DNA of 64,000 nt, taken from Blasia pusilla. Taxonomy: Eukaryota > Marchantiophyta > Marchantiopsida > Blasiales. The stretch spans positions 34,100,001 through 34,164,000 of the forward strand of contig CM114271.1 in the NCBI GenBank assembly GCA_050084515.1. The letters run 5' to 3'. The position numbers were made by a program, and so were the translations under genes. Under the pieces are notes generated by a model that worked only from the letters and a program-made list of their open reading frames with translations, ran no database searches and was not told the DNA's origin. Shown one piece after another: positions 11,609 through 22,692 of this stretch (the first letter of the stretch is position 1; every line of letters begins with the position of its first letter).

Positions 11609-14600
11609 GCTTCATACAGGGTTAAACACTGGGGTTTTTCCTAATCTTTTGTACGAACATGAGTACACCACTGAATCTCTAGTGGGAGACAGGTAAAGTC
11701 ATACGTTTACCCACAGGTCTTCCCATGTTTTGGAGCTGTTCAAGAGACCTGGATCAACAATGACATTTTATTCTGCAGTAGTCCATATATGTGAAGTATT
11801 TTTGGTCTAATGTTAGTCCAGTGATCGACAGTATATGGACTATTATCAGTTCCCAAGATGTTAAAATGGTCATGAGGTTTTCTTGATGGTAGTGGATATA
11901 CCTACCATAGAAATGAACAGATTTTTGGGGAGATAATCAATCTGTGTAGAGAAAGGAGTCAAAATTATAGTGCTACTTTGCCTCCAACAAAAGCAGCACA
12001 GGGAATTTAAAATAATGTCCATGTTCTGACATGGTGGAGACAATGTAGATGGAATAGACTTACACTAGGACTAAATGCTGCGTATCCATAGGTTTCCAAA
12101 CAGCATTCCTGTGTTGGTGAGAATAAGGATAAGCTTTAGTAATATGAACACGTATGCTAATCACGACCGTAACCTATCTTGTAATGTATACACATCTCTA
12201 CTGCACTTTTTGGATAGGTCTCCCCTCAGATTCACACAGGCGAACTTCACCAATAGCTGATGGATCTCAAAGTACAACTGGTGTGTAGGTTTGGCTGAGA
12301 GAAAGGAGCCATTGAAGTACAAGTAATGGTTCCTGCCTTATGGTTTCTGTCTTTGAAGGCTGAAGAGAATTGCACCTTTTGTTTACGGGCAGATGAGCAG
12401 GAATCCAAATTAACTAATCAGTTTTGTAGATTACATACTTGGACTGTGGGTTCGGCCATGTCTTCACAGTAAATGATATTTAAAGGCTCTCCCTATTCGA
12501 GAGAGCATGAGATTGAGCCAATTCGTACTGCAATTGCAATTGGAATGGAAGTATCCATAGGTGCCGATGGTTATTGAAGTATTCCATCAGTTGATGGCTG
12601 CTCTTAAGGATAGATCGGTGCATTGAATAAATATATTTGAGCGTGTCATGAGTGCATGGCATTCTCACGCTTGGCTACTTGCTACAGAAATTAGCAGATT
12701 ATACTATATAGATGTGCGAGTTTGGTTCATTGGTTGTGGATGAAATTGTCTGTAAAGAATAACAGGGTCGCAGGGACAGGATATCCAATGCATCCAGACA
12801 AGATGATTAGTTTGCTGGGGAGGAATACAGCGTTATTACGGGACGGTTCAAGTGCATCTTTCAGGATTTGCAAGCTCAATTGGGATCCAGTTATCTCCTG
12901 GAATGAAGATGCAAAATTTGTTTTGCTCGACAATATACTGAAATCCATTACAGGAATTTGACTATTATGTCAAAGTACACCAAGGACATCTGGTTCGTAA
13001 AAGATTCTTGTGAAGGCGGCGAAGCCAAGCAGTCAACTGTTTATACACCGTGAGTAGGCCGAATGTGAAACCGATTGTAGATGAAATGAAGTACAAGTTT
13101 CTTCTGACATATCACAGATTTGTGAGAGGATATGAGGGCATTAGATTTGGATTTTCTCATGTTGAGGGAGAGATTGGCTACATTATTATTATATGATGAT
13201 TTAGAGGTCGACATGTTTTCCAATTGATTTTCATTGTAGAAAGATATGCGTGTCGTATGGATTGATCCTGTGTCATAGATGTGAGTGAGTTTTATTGAAT
13301 CGATGTTGTGAGGGATGATTAAATTCCATGGTATACTATGTAACATTTGGATACTTATCTGCGAGGAATGTTAAGTTCGTGTAGAATCGTAAATCGAATG
13401 TGACATGGAACAAAGAGAGTCAAGGGTTTGATTAATGTTGTGGTTGTGTGCAAGTTATTGGGTGAGTGTGACTATGCACGAATTAGGCTAATTCTTGAAG
13501 GCACCCAATCTTGAGTTCAAAGGTACAGATCGGAGTTGTGAGGTGGTGCAACAAAGACCTAGTGTAACGTGAAATGAGAGCATGTGGTCCACATTAATGG
13601 GGATGCAATTTATGGGATTGAGTTGTTGTGACATGTAGTATTGTAAAAGCGTAAAGACATAGCTACTCTGGCTAATCTACTAGATTGAATTGAACTTCAA
13701 CATTGAATATGGTCGGAGTATATACATTCCTTGATGTGAAATTGCATTGAATCAATGCAAAACCAGAACGAAAATAGTTGATTAGGTGAAAGCTAGTATA
13801 TACAATTCATACACCAAAACCAATCAATGTAGATAGAATAGATAGATGAAATTCTCATATATCCATTAAATTGAATCGAAATGATTCTATATGTATATAT
13901 GTGTGTAATTGATGATTGTAAACTAGTCATCCATGAGCATCTAGAAATCCTGTAGCAAGTGTAAGCGCGGTCTAGCTATGGACGAAGCTCATATATCTCC
14001 CCCTCCCCAAGTCCTAAGCTTGAAAATACGCTGAAAGGTATGGTAGGGAGTTAAAGTGCCGTGGAAGAACAAGACTGATAAAACCAAAGAGCTACGAGCA
14101 CTTGCGAAAGCGCCACTGTTGTTTAGTGAAATCACCCACTATGTAAACTCCTCTATCATTAAGTGATAGAAATAGTTTTATTAGTAGTGAGTAAATTATA
14201 ACTAAGGAAAATCAAATTTACATGTTTTAACCTCTTTAGGGTGGCATATTTGTGCGGGCCTAACTTTAGGGAAAGAGGTAATAAATAAGATATGAGAGTA
14301 TAAAAATAAAGTAATAAGGTTGGTGTACTAATGAAAGAAAATTAAAAGTAGTCTTGGTTGATAGGTAGTAATGGCTAGGGTAGTTGGGGTAGTTTGGAGG
14401 ATATGAAGTGAGTTGATGGAGATATTTTGGAGAAAATAACATGTAACCTACTTGTCAAAATGGGAGTGGTTAAGTCTTGAGAGAAAGCCATGTGGCACAA
14501 GATAAGATTAGCCCGATTTTGTGCTCTTGTGGATCCTTTGAAAGTATATAAAAAGGAGGGATCTTCAAGGGTTTACCCCTTCTACTTTAGTTTTTGAATC

Positions 14601-15329
14601 TTCCTTGTTGCTCTTTAGTGGATAGAATTAGCTCGCTTGCTCTTCCAATGAGAGTGGACCACCCCTCTTGGGAAAAGGACTTGGTTAAGTTCTATTCTTC
14701 AAGAGTTTCAAGAATCTGATATGAGATAATTATTTTGGGAGACTTATCGTCTTAGGGGAGTTTTGTCATATTAGGCATAGTGGATGGTTTTGATTTGTTA
14801 TTTTCCCAATGAGAATGGATTACGCCTCTTGCGAGAGCAACTCCGCCAAAACCCTTTCTTAAGGAGAGTAGAGAATGTTCGTTAAGTATGGATAGAGGTG
14901 GAGCACGAGTCCTACCTGATTTTCCTTTCTTTAATCCGTACCACGTGAAGGTTCTCTTCGTAGATAGACACTAGTTTACCACTTTGGGAAGGCATTCAGG
15001 AATCAGGTCATGCAATCTCAACTCTAGTGATTCTTCTTATTGTCACGTACGTAAATATATGAGATTATACTTTGTATGTCATTATATAACGATCTATGGA
15101 TGTTAATAGTCCTGCTCGAGTAGGGTTTAACACTAGTTGTGTTATTTTTTTGGTGTATAAGCGTAAAAGAGTTTACAAGACTTCATGGTTAGGAATCTCC
15201 GGGTTTGATGTTATGAAGAAGTGATCGCCTCGACACTATCATTCTTGATTCCTGTCGTGAGAGAATGGAGAGAGTATATAATAATTCTGTATTGAAAAAA
15301 AGAACTTCTTAAAGAGTTCACCTTGCATC
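11609..15329. other. 3' flank of the EFR3-like gene and intergenic DNA, no gene seen
   Basis: The first few hundred bases probably include the EFR3-like 3' UTR. The rest has only short ORFs without recognisable domains (for example 12075-12260 plus, 12722-12961 plus, 13041-13346 minus), and stops are frequent. The 14100-15300 part resembles a degenerate LTR or promoter in texture. It has a TATA-like run and two imperfect copies of a motif around 'caatgagagtgga' (about 14647) and 'caatgagaatgga' (about 14807). I could not match it to any other sequence in the window. Confidence 0.5.
14545..14554 (+). promoter_or_regulatory. TATA-box-like sequence
   Basis: The run TATATAAAAA is followed by a purine-rich GGAGGG, in a region without a gene. 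It could be the core promoter of a decayed LTR on the plus strand or a chance AT run. No downstream coding sequence supports a promoter. Confidence 0.25.
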
Positions 15330-15361
15330 AACTACGTTTGCTGCAGCTTAAAGGTTTGACC

Positions 15362-15801
15362 TTACTCGAAGAAAAGCTCTCGATACGACACTGGTTTGAG
15401 GAAAAATAGATGGTACCCACAATTATAATTTTCGCACAACAACATCTGATCAACATCGTCTGTCCTTTGACATACTTGACATGGATAGTCAAGTGGAGGT
15501 ATCCAAGTAGCAGTGACGATGGTGGGATCCAAGTTAAACAAGTGGTATGGTGCGCAATTTTTCGAATGGTCTTGAATGGTGCGTCCATCAACCCTTTGTG
15601 ATTGTAACATACCTAAAGGCCTAAGTCTTGATCTGTAAGATGATGACAAGTAGAGGTGTCCAAGGGTTGCCGCTGAAGATAGAAAAAATTACCAACATCA
15701 AAGTGTCTCACCTTCGGTTTGTAACTGCCACCTCTCGTGTGAGCATACCGTAGTGTGTCTCGATGTTGCGCGATTGCCAAGTTCTCCATGGCCATGGGCA
15801 T
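15362..15801 (-). pseudogene. Element A integrase C-terminal region and degenerate PHD-like zinc finger
   Basis: Two overlapping frames carry it. The 15613-15801 frame contains ENLAIAQHRDTLRYA and then a basic segment with YLQRQPLDTST, like the post-integrase region of element B (FENLAIAQHRDTLRYA, YLQQIAPTTLD). The 15362-15649 frame then shows CQVC, a spacer, LLCENYNC and GYHLF, which is the Cys-rich start of a PHD finger. The later His/Cys ligands are altered or out of frame. The frames change near 15,630, so this is a broken gene. Confidence 0.7.
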
Positions 15802-15849
15802 GACTCTCCTGAATAGGTCAACCCTCTTTGAGATAACCCAAGCCCAGAT

Positions 15850-16573
15850 TTAATCAGAATCCAAGACTACAACCTGGTCCATTTGAGAGGCAATGGAAGA
15901 GGGTGGAACCGAGTGTTTGCCAAAAAGCAAGAAATAGGGAGAAAAGTGTGACAATGAGGCATGCGTGGACATTCGATACCCCATAGCAACAGCAGAAAAG
16001 GCCAGGTCCCAATCCTCCTTGTTTTTGGTGAGGAAAATCTTACATAGGCTCTTCTTGCACGTTTGTACCATCCTCTTGGCAAGCCCATTAGCTTCAGGGT
16101 GATCTCTCGAAGTTTGCCAATGGTCGATGAGGGCATGGTCAAGCAGCTCCTGCTATTCACCTCTGAAATCTGATTCCTGATCAGTAAGACACCCAGCATG
16201 GGCCCAAAATTGACTAAGGACCTGCTGAAGGAAGGCTTGGCTAGTGCTTCGAGAACTCTTATCCGGAAATGCCACCAAATCTATCCATTTAGAAAAGTGC
16301 TCAATCATAATCATGATGTAAAGATTACCCCGAGCCGTATGAGGTAATTCTCCAGCTAAATCACATGACCAGAGATAGAACATGCTTTGGTTAGGGAGTG
16401 GATGAAGTGTGGGTTGTCGACAAGAGAGAAGTTCTCACTCTATCACATTGTTCACAACTAGCAATCAGATTTCGGACTTGAACGTACATGAGGAGTGAGA
16501 AGGCTGTAAGTGCGCTTAACTCCAAAGTGTCCAAGCTCTGAATGTACCTTTTGAATGAGGCCAGGTCTCGCAT
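15850..16573 (-). pseudogene. Element A integrase (zinc-binding and DDE core), broken
   Basis: The 16391-16573 frame carries LIASCEQCDRVR, the CxxC end of the integrase HHCC zinc domain. The 16153-16383 frame gives SCDLAGELPHTARG and EHFSKWIDLVAFPDKS, with the first catalytic Asp, and LTDQESDF with the second. The 15850-16199 frames contain MGYRMSTHASLSHFSPYFLLFG, the segment after the catalytic Glu region. At least three frame changes separate them. The enzyme would insert cDNA into host chromatin; this copy cannot make it. Confidence 0.85.
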
Positions 16574-16644
16574 GTGGTGGGGGAACCACTCTATCTCCTT
16601 GTAGCAAGCATCGGACTAGGTGGTTGTTTCTCCATGAGTAGCGT

Positions 16645-17478
16645 TTAGACCGTTGCTGTACGCGATCCTGCTGACCTGACGTAACTTCCCCATGCTAAGG
16701 AAATCCCAGAGTGTCTTGGTCCTCCCATATATCCACAATGAGGTAGCATTGTGGATATATGGGAGGACCAAGACATTGCGCTATTGCATTGCAGTAGCGC
16801 AAGGTAGCTAGATGCATGAGATGCTTGCACCGCTGAAATCTGGTCAAAGTCTTGTCTTACTTCTGAGAAATCTTCAGATGTAGTGAGGGGTCTCCATGAC
16901 ATAGTACCCGCATTTTGATGAGTGACACCAGGTCGATGAATAACCTCAAACTCATACTCCTGAAGTATGAGTGCCCAACGAGCTAACTTGCCGGTAAGCC
17001 TTTTGTCGGTCATCAACGGCTTAAGTGGCTGATGGTCGTTGTACAGGGTGAACTTGGTGCCATAGAGGTAGGGTCTGAAATGTATGACAGCCCATACTAC
17101 AGCAAGGCACTCACCCTCGTAAGAGGAGTAGTTACTTTCCGCCTTGATGTCGCTCCTTGACACATAGGCAATGACATACTCATTATCTTTCTCATCGTGC
17201 TGGCCAAGTACAGCACCAATACCAAGAGCACTACAATCGGTATGTAGGATGAAGACCTGGCTGAAATCAGGTCTTTGAAGTATCGGGTACTCTGAAAGTT
17301 GCTCCTTGAGTGCTTGAAAGGCTAGTTGAGGGTCTTGATTCCAAGCCCAAGGGACGTCCTTCTTCAATAAGGCATAGAGAGGATATGCGATGGTGCTGAA
17401 ATTTTTGACGTAAATAGGGTAATAGTTACACAACCCAATGAAACTCCTCAACATGTGCACATCAGTAGGGTGAGGCAT
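16645..17478 (-). pseudogene. Element A RT thumb/connection and RNase H
   Basis: The frame starts with PHPTDVHMLRSFIGLCNYY, the RT thumb/connection segment typical of Ty3/Gypsy. RNase H follows: LHTDCSALGIGAVLGQHD with the first catalytic Asp, SSYEGECLAVVWAVIHFR with the catalytic Glu, and LYNDHQPLKPL at the third acidic position. It then runs into the tether (ALILQEYEFEVIHRPG). The last ~35 residues lie across an inverted duplication at 16714-16773 and do not resemble the family. Confidence 0.88.
16714..16773. repeat. Perfect 27-bp inverted repeat inside element A
   Basis: The arms at 16714-16740 and 16747-16773 are exact reverse complements around a 6-bp spacer (aggtag). It lies in former coding sequence between RNase H and integrase, and the reading frame loses family resemblance there. 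This looks like a replication or reverse-transcription template switch rather than a functional site. Confidence 0.85.
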
Positions 17479-18648
17479 CTACAAAATGGCAACCACCATG
17501 GCCCAATGAGCCATGACGCCATTCGAAAGAATACGATGCCCAAGGTAAACTACTGATGTCACAAAAAACTCGCATTTCTTGGGATGTACTTTCATATCCA
17601 CAGAAATCAGCCTCTTGAATAGCTCCTCAAGATGAGCAAGGTGTTGCTCAATCCCCTTGCTGCGGACTAGCACGTTGTCAATGTAGAATTTCAGAAAATC
17701 TGCACCTTCAAGTACCTGGTCCATGACTAGTTGAAAGAATATGGGTCCATTCTTCAAGCCAAAGGGCATCAGCAGCCACTCCCATAGTTGATGGCTACCT
17801 TGGAATGCTGTTTTCTTGCATTCTTTTGCACGTAGTACAATCTGGTTGCAACCTTGCCGCAATTCCACAATGGTGAAGAGGTCCGAGTCCCCAATGCTAT
17901 CAAACAGCTCCTCTAAAATGGGCATGGGATATTGATGTTGAGGTGTAACCAAGTTCAGAGGTCGTTAATCCCCACACATTTCAGTCCACAATCCAGCGGA
18001 GTCCTTCTTTGCAGTCATAACCGTAGCCGTAGTGAAATCTGAACTAGAGGGATTTATGAGACCAGCCTCTTGGAGCTCCTGGCACCTCTTATCAACAAAC
18101 TCCCACTCATGCCTGCTCAGACGATGTCTCCTCCGATAGACAGGTGTCTCATCACTAAGGTCGATGGAGAACTGCATAGTCTTGTACTTGGCCAGATCCT
18201 TCATTGAAAACGCAAATACATTCTCATACTTCAGCAGCAATCTTGTGACCTGATCCCTTTGCTTCTTGTTGAGATGGTTTCCCATGATGAATGAGTAGTT
18301 AGCAACACATGGAATGGAGCTAGAAAGTGTGCCAAAAGAACCAGATGTACTAGCTTTTCCACTATCCAACTGCGCATATTCGTGGAGGAATGTAGTCGCC
18401 TCTCCAAAACCTGACGTAACTCCAGGTCTGATCTGATCCATGAATGAGGTATTTTCAGAGGATTCAGATGTATGAGAGGCCATTGGAATCAAATTACACG
18501 GTACTCCTCCCCCCCCAAATAGTCGGAATGAAGTGCAAAGTGTTGAAGATGGGAAGATGTACTTGATCGGGGTGCCATGTAATAGCATTGCTGCAACTGA
18601 ATGCGGATTGACCCAACGCTGGCTGTGTGTACATTTGAGATAGTACAC
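17479..18648 (-). pseudogene. Element A reverse transcriptase, catalytically dead
   Basis: The 17965-18648 frame gives the RT entry region (LLLKYENVFAFSMKDLAKYK, then a TPVYRRRHRLSRHEWEFV finger segment and QELQEAGLINPSSSDF). The 17479-17952 frame carries the palm: MPILEELFDSIGDSDLFTIV, WLLMPFGLKNGPIFFQ and KFYIDNVLVRS. The catalytic YxDD box reads YIDN (codons at 17674-17685), and the motif A aspartate is replaced in VELRQG. A stop separates the frames near 17,960. It is clearly a Ty3/Gypsy RT that can no longer work. Confidence 0.9.
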
Positions 18649-18720
18649 AGGTCACCAAAAGCCATGTGAGAGAGTTCAGATCCATAACTCTCCGCAATAG
18701 AATAGAGCATTGCGCTCTAA
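18640..18720 (-). pseudogene. Remnant of the DNA methyltransferase C-terminus in element A
   Basis: The minus-strand frame reads MDLNSLTWLLV, closely matching MDLNCLTWILS at the end (motif X region) of element B's methyltransferase. It lies just upstream of RT, as in B. Nothing upstream on this strand resembles the rest of the domain; two short CT microsatellites (about 18772 and 18855) lie there instead. I infer that A's ancestor carried the same enzyme and lost almost all of it by deletion. Confidence 0.65.
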
Positions 18721-18764
18721 TCTAGTCACTTTGGTGTGACAAGTCATGCCGATTTTGAACCCCA

Positions 18765-18872
18765 TAGCCCTCTCTCTCTCTCGCACCGTCCAACCAGGGC
18801 GCAGGGTTTATGGTCGCAAGGTTACGACAGGCACTACTTAATAATGAGTACAGTCTCTCTCTCTCTCTCTTT
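18765..18872. repeat. Two short (CT)n microsatellites
   Basis: Runs of alternating CT at about 18769-18782 and 18853-18870 flank the point where element A's homology to methyltransferase ends. They may mark a deletion or slippage site. Confidence 0.6.
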
Positions 18873-19134
18873 AGGGCTTGGTTCATCCCAAGTACCTGTA
18901 GAATGGTGATAGACTAGGCCTGGCCCATCTCCTTGAAAGGCACGGGCTCCTGGAAATGAAACTAGAGTGGTCAAGCACCTCTTGGTTCACCTATTACGTT
19001 CGTCGGAAACCATGGAGTCTTCCCTTGCCACGTAACTAGTTGGCAAGAACTTTGGTCATCCAAGATGTGAGAAACCTAGAGCATAGGGTCTCTAATCTTT
19101 TTTTCAGAGCCAACACAACAGAGTGGTCCAGAAG

Positions 19135-19957
19135 TTAGCAAACGGTGCGCATAAGAACCACATTGCGCCGCATCAGGTAGGACTCTAGGAGAGGTGCCTC
19201 GAGAAAATGTTGGACCAGCATGTAATGCTCTTGCACTTTCTCTCTCTGATTATCCTGAAAAGGAGTGTTCTGAATTCTACAAAAAAGAGTGGGAGAAAGG
19301 GCTTGGGTCCAAGTGATTACTCGCACCATGTCCACGAAAAGGCTGGACTCTCAACTTATCGTCTTCAAGCGATAGTTCTTCTTCAACCTCTTGAAGAACC
19401 CTTGGCACTCCTGACCGATGGTGGGGCACTAGTACCTCCACTCAGTACTCCCAGGTTCCAAGAACCCCCAATCCTTCTCTGAATCATTTTCAATCGGGTG
19501 GGGACATAGTAGGAGCACTACTTCCATGACAATGGGTGATAACTGAGACCAATATTGTCTCTTGAATCTCAGCAACATGGTCCTTCCTAAACTCATGGTT
19601 CGCAATGGGTGGTCCCTCAAGTCTTCCAAACAATACCAAGCCAAGAAGGGTGTAAAAATTTGGCGTTGACTGCATATCACACCCTCTCAAACCTGAATAA
19701 AGTCCTCCAACTCAATGGTGCCCACTTCGAGTATATGTGGGCCCTTCATGGCCCCATGGTCCAAATACCAAATCAATGGAGCTTGCAAAGTAGCGGCTGA
19801 ATCGTGTTTGGAACATCCTTTTCCTCCTCTTCATCAACCTTCGGAAGTGGAAAAGGTAGCCGATACCTCAATCCACTCCTTGAGCCTCTGTAGAACTTCT
19901 GGTCCATGCTTAATTTCAGTAGGAATAGCCTCCAAGCTTTCAGCAGCTTGTGCATAG
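19135..19957 (-). pseudogene. Second, B-family gag fragment embedded in element A
   Basis: The minus-strand frames read SGLRYRLPFPLPKVDEEEE and, further on, FTPFLAWYCLEDL. They correspond to SGFRYRLPFPLPTVDEEED and FTPFLAWKGLFQHL in element B's gag. A protease from a different gag lineage lies directly upstream on the same strand, so gag occurs twice in A. Several frame changes are present. Either B-like DNA inserted or recombined here, or two truncated elements lie head to tail. Confidence 0.75.
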
Positions 19958-19991
19958 GCTATATATCTCTTCTTCATCATCCTCCATCCAC

Positions 19992-20531
19992 TCACTCATG
20001 GCTAGCTTGCCGGATGTAGGAAATGGTGTTTACCTCTTTGAACATACAGTGGCGAGCCATAAGATTATGGTTCCCATGTAAATCCAGAGGAATGTATACG
20101 CGGCTGTGGCCATCAGTTTCCCAATCCACTCGATAGTATGCGTGCTCGAACCAATTGTCGATTGTGAAGCTTGGTGGAAACAAGGCCTCTTGCCCAATGA
20201 GCACATCATATCTGCTGGAATTGGTGACTAAGAATCTGACCTGTAGATGAAGCTCCTGATCTGTAACTTCACTGAAGGTAAGTGAAATCAGATCATAGCT
20301 CTCCCCAAGTACCTCCTCCACATTCCCACTAGTGGTTCGAATCTGCCACATGGATTTCCGCAGTTTGGAGTCTAGCATGCCCATCTTCTTGGCAAATTGT
20401 AATCCCAAAATCATTGGTTGGGCACCTGTATCAAAGAGTACTACTCTAGGTGTATGTCCTCCCACCTTATTTTTTGACTTGGTGTTGTCAACCGTGGCAA
20501 CTCCGGTGGCAATGGAGGTTCTCTCGATCAC
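19992..20531 (-). pseudogene. Element A aspartic protease
   Basis: This 179-codon frame contains VVLFDTGAQPMILG, the DTGA active-site loop of retroviral-type aspartic proteases. It continues with a beta-rich domain holding SRYDVLIGQEALFPPSF, equivalent to SYDVLVGGAVLYPMGF in element B. Family members cleave the Gag-Pol polyprotein. The frame itself is open across the domain, but gag and pol on both sides are broken. Confidence 0.88.
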
Positions 20532-20692
20532 TAGGTACTACCTTTGGAAATGTGCGAGAAACCTTGTGGAGAGAATAGCTATCCACAACACCTTTGCTGA
20601 GTAGCAAGTTCAAAATTGAAGTAGTCTTTGACCCTCTCTGATCTTTAGATGTAGGTATAGCTGTAGAGGAGCCATCTAGTTAAGCGATGTTG

Positions 20693-22692
20693 CTAGAACG
20701 AATGATCAAATTGCGAACGCCCTCCGCGATATGCAAACCAGAAGAGTGTCCCTTTAGAATGTGGGACGGGACCTCCATGACATGTAAAAAAGGGGATGGT
20801 AGAGGGCCTGATGTAGTATTCAGGGTGTCCTCTAGTATCGTGATACACCTCCCTGATGCTTAGCTTCAGGTCCTCGAAGCTGAATAGCGGTGTAATCAAG
20901 AGCTTATGCGCCACTTCGTGAACTGGAAGTTGGCACTTCACAAACTGATCATTGGACAGATCAAACTTCTCGTGATGTAAGTATACTCCTGAAACAAAAT
21001 AATTTGATGTCCCAACAGCTTGTGGTGTAGAAGCTGTCTCCTCGCCAACAAGGTGCTCTCCTCCTCCAAAGTGAGGGGACGGAAAGATTGTGGCATGACT
21101 GCCCTAGCCCCTCTAGCCCTGGTCATGGGACCTGTACCAGATGCAAGATAATCAGTCTGAACCACTCTCCTGGTGGTAGAAACCTTGCGTGTCACACTAG
21201 CTTATTGCGCGACGAAGTAGGATGGACAAAATGATGTATCAAATTCTGCGGTGAGACCAGATTGGTTCGCTGGGGAGAGAACATACCCTCCCATCATGGC
21301 CTCATGTGGGAGGTCATAGAACGACCTTGGAAATCCTTTCCCTAATCCTGAACCTTTTACAGCTTGAGCATGACTAGCTGTTGGGGTAGACTTGCCCTTC
21401 AATGTGGCAAGTTGGGCTCGCAAAGCCTCTACAACGCCTTCAGCGTTTGAACCTTGTGCTTGGGGCACCGACTTCTTGGCAGCCTGGTACTCTTGTTCTT
21501 AGAATCCTTGCTGGAGCTACGCCTTAAAGGAAATCCCTGAGTTGAAGGCTGAGCTGGCTTGCCTTTGGGTAGAGAGGCAACGGCTGGTTGTTGCAGATTT
21601 TGTCACGGTTTCCGGAGTCGCTTGCATTCCGGAAATTTGGCAAAACAAACAGCCTCTCGATAAGCCTATTTCCCACAATAATCACAGAAGAGATCCTTGG
21701 AAGGGATGTTGCATTCACGAGCCTTGTGATCAGGGTTACCACAATAGTTGCAAGAAGGTAGGATGGGTGCCAAAAAGTGCACCCGTTTGCTACGAGAAGA
21801 GAAATGAGAAGATCTGGTCAGAGTAGCGGATGGTGGCAGAGGTCTAGCACGGGCTGTAGGCCTCATATTGATGGCCTCATAGTGAGCATGGGCCAACTCC
21901 AACTTCTCAGAGATGTTGTACACATCCAACAAGGCGTAGGAGTTGCCAAATTCTGCGAAAACTCGTTGCAAAACTTGCGCATGGAGTGCCGGAGTACTCT
22001 CCATCGCATGAAGATACCGATGGGCAGCCTCCAGGTTTGTGATGCTCTGAGTGTCCTCCTTAAGCTTGAGGAGCCTCCTGTATAGCATCTTGAGGGTCTC
22101 TTACTTCTGCTGAGAGAAGATGGCGAGCTGGAAAATGTTTTCAGAGCTCTTAACCGGGAATTCTAGCTCAAGAACCCGGAAGAATTCTCCCACTGGATCA
22201 GCAAGGGCTAGTGAATTAATGGTAGTGGAAATGTAGGCCGTAGCAGCGGCGAGTTGTTGTGGAGTCAGCGCCACTGAGATAGGTACCGGATCTAGATTAT
22301 TTGCCTCGGTACCATGATGCGCAAAGGTCTTCCGTTGAACTTCTCAATTTTCCCAGAGGAGTTGCTGACGTCCATGGTGAATGAATGTGATGGAGTGGCG
22401 GCTCGCAATGGGCCAATGTCACATACACAGCCGATGTGAAACCCAGTCCGGCAGCTGAAGTATCCCACTGATTCAGTCCACCAAATGGACTCTGATATAT
22501 TCTAGATGATGTGTATCCGGAACCTGAACTTCTGATAGGGCTTGTACTAGGTGACGGCAGCGATGAAGGCCCTTGATTGTATCACCATGAATGCCGTGAG
22601 CTCATAGAAATTGGTACAAATGGCCGTGGATCACTTCGCAGCCGATAGTGTGGCTCTGGTTGGTCACTAGATCTCTCATCTCCAGAGGACAT
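20693..22692 (-). pseudogene. Element A gag with zinc knuckles
   Basis: The inferred ATG is at 22692 (minus), giving MSSGDERSSDQPEPHYRLRS, followed by an early stop. Next come a low-complexity Ser/Pro segment, a core with IEKFNGRPLRI, then 21666-22088 with an alpha-helical segment (LKEDTQSITNLEAAHRYLHA) and CNYCGNPDHKAREC, a CCHC knuckle; a second one starts CDYCGK. Frames 20693-21468 continue toward the protease. CCHC knuckles bind RNA in the virus-like particle. Several stops and frameshifts make this a pseudogene. Confidence 0.8.

Larger units (their letters stand above)
15330..22692 (-). mobile_element. Element A: decayed mosaic Ty3/Gypsy LTR retrotransposon
   Basis: Read on the minus strand the order is gag (22692-21202), aspartic protease (20531-19992), a second gag-like segment of element B's family (19957-about 19135), a short methyltransferase tail (about 18710-18640), reverse transcriptase (18648-17479), RNase H (17478-16645), integrase (16573-15850) and a C-terminal PHD-like finger (about 15650-15362). 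Integrase behind RNase H defines Ty3/Gypsy order. Many frameshifts and stops are present, and catalytic residues are lost in RT. The gag inserted after protease shows that this is either a recombinant or two nested elements. I did not find a convincing LTR pair. Confidence 0.85.
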
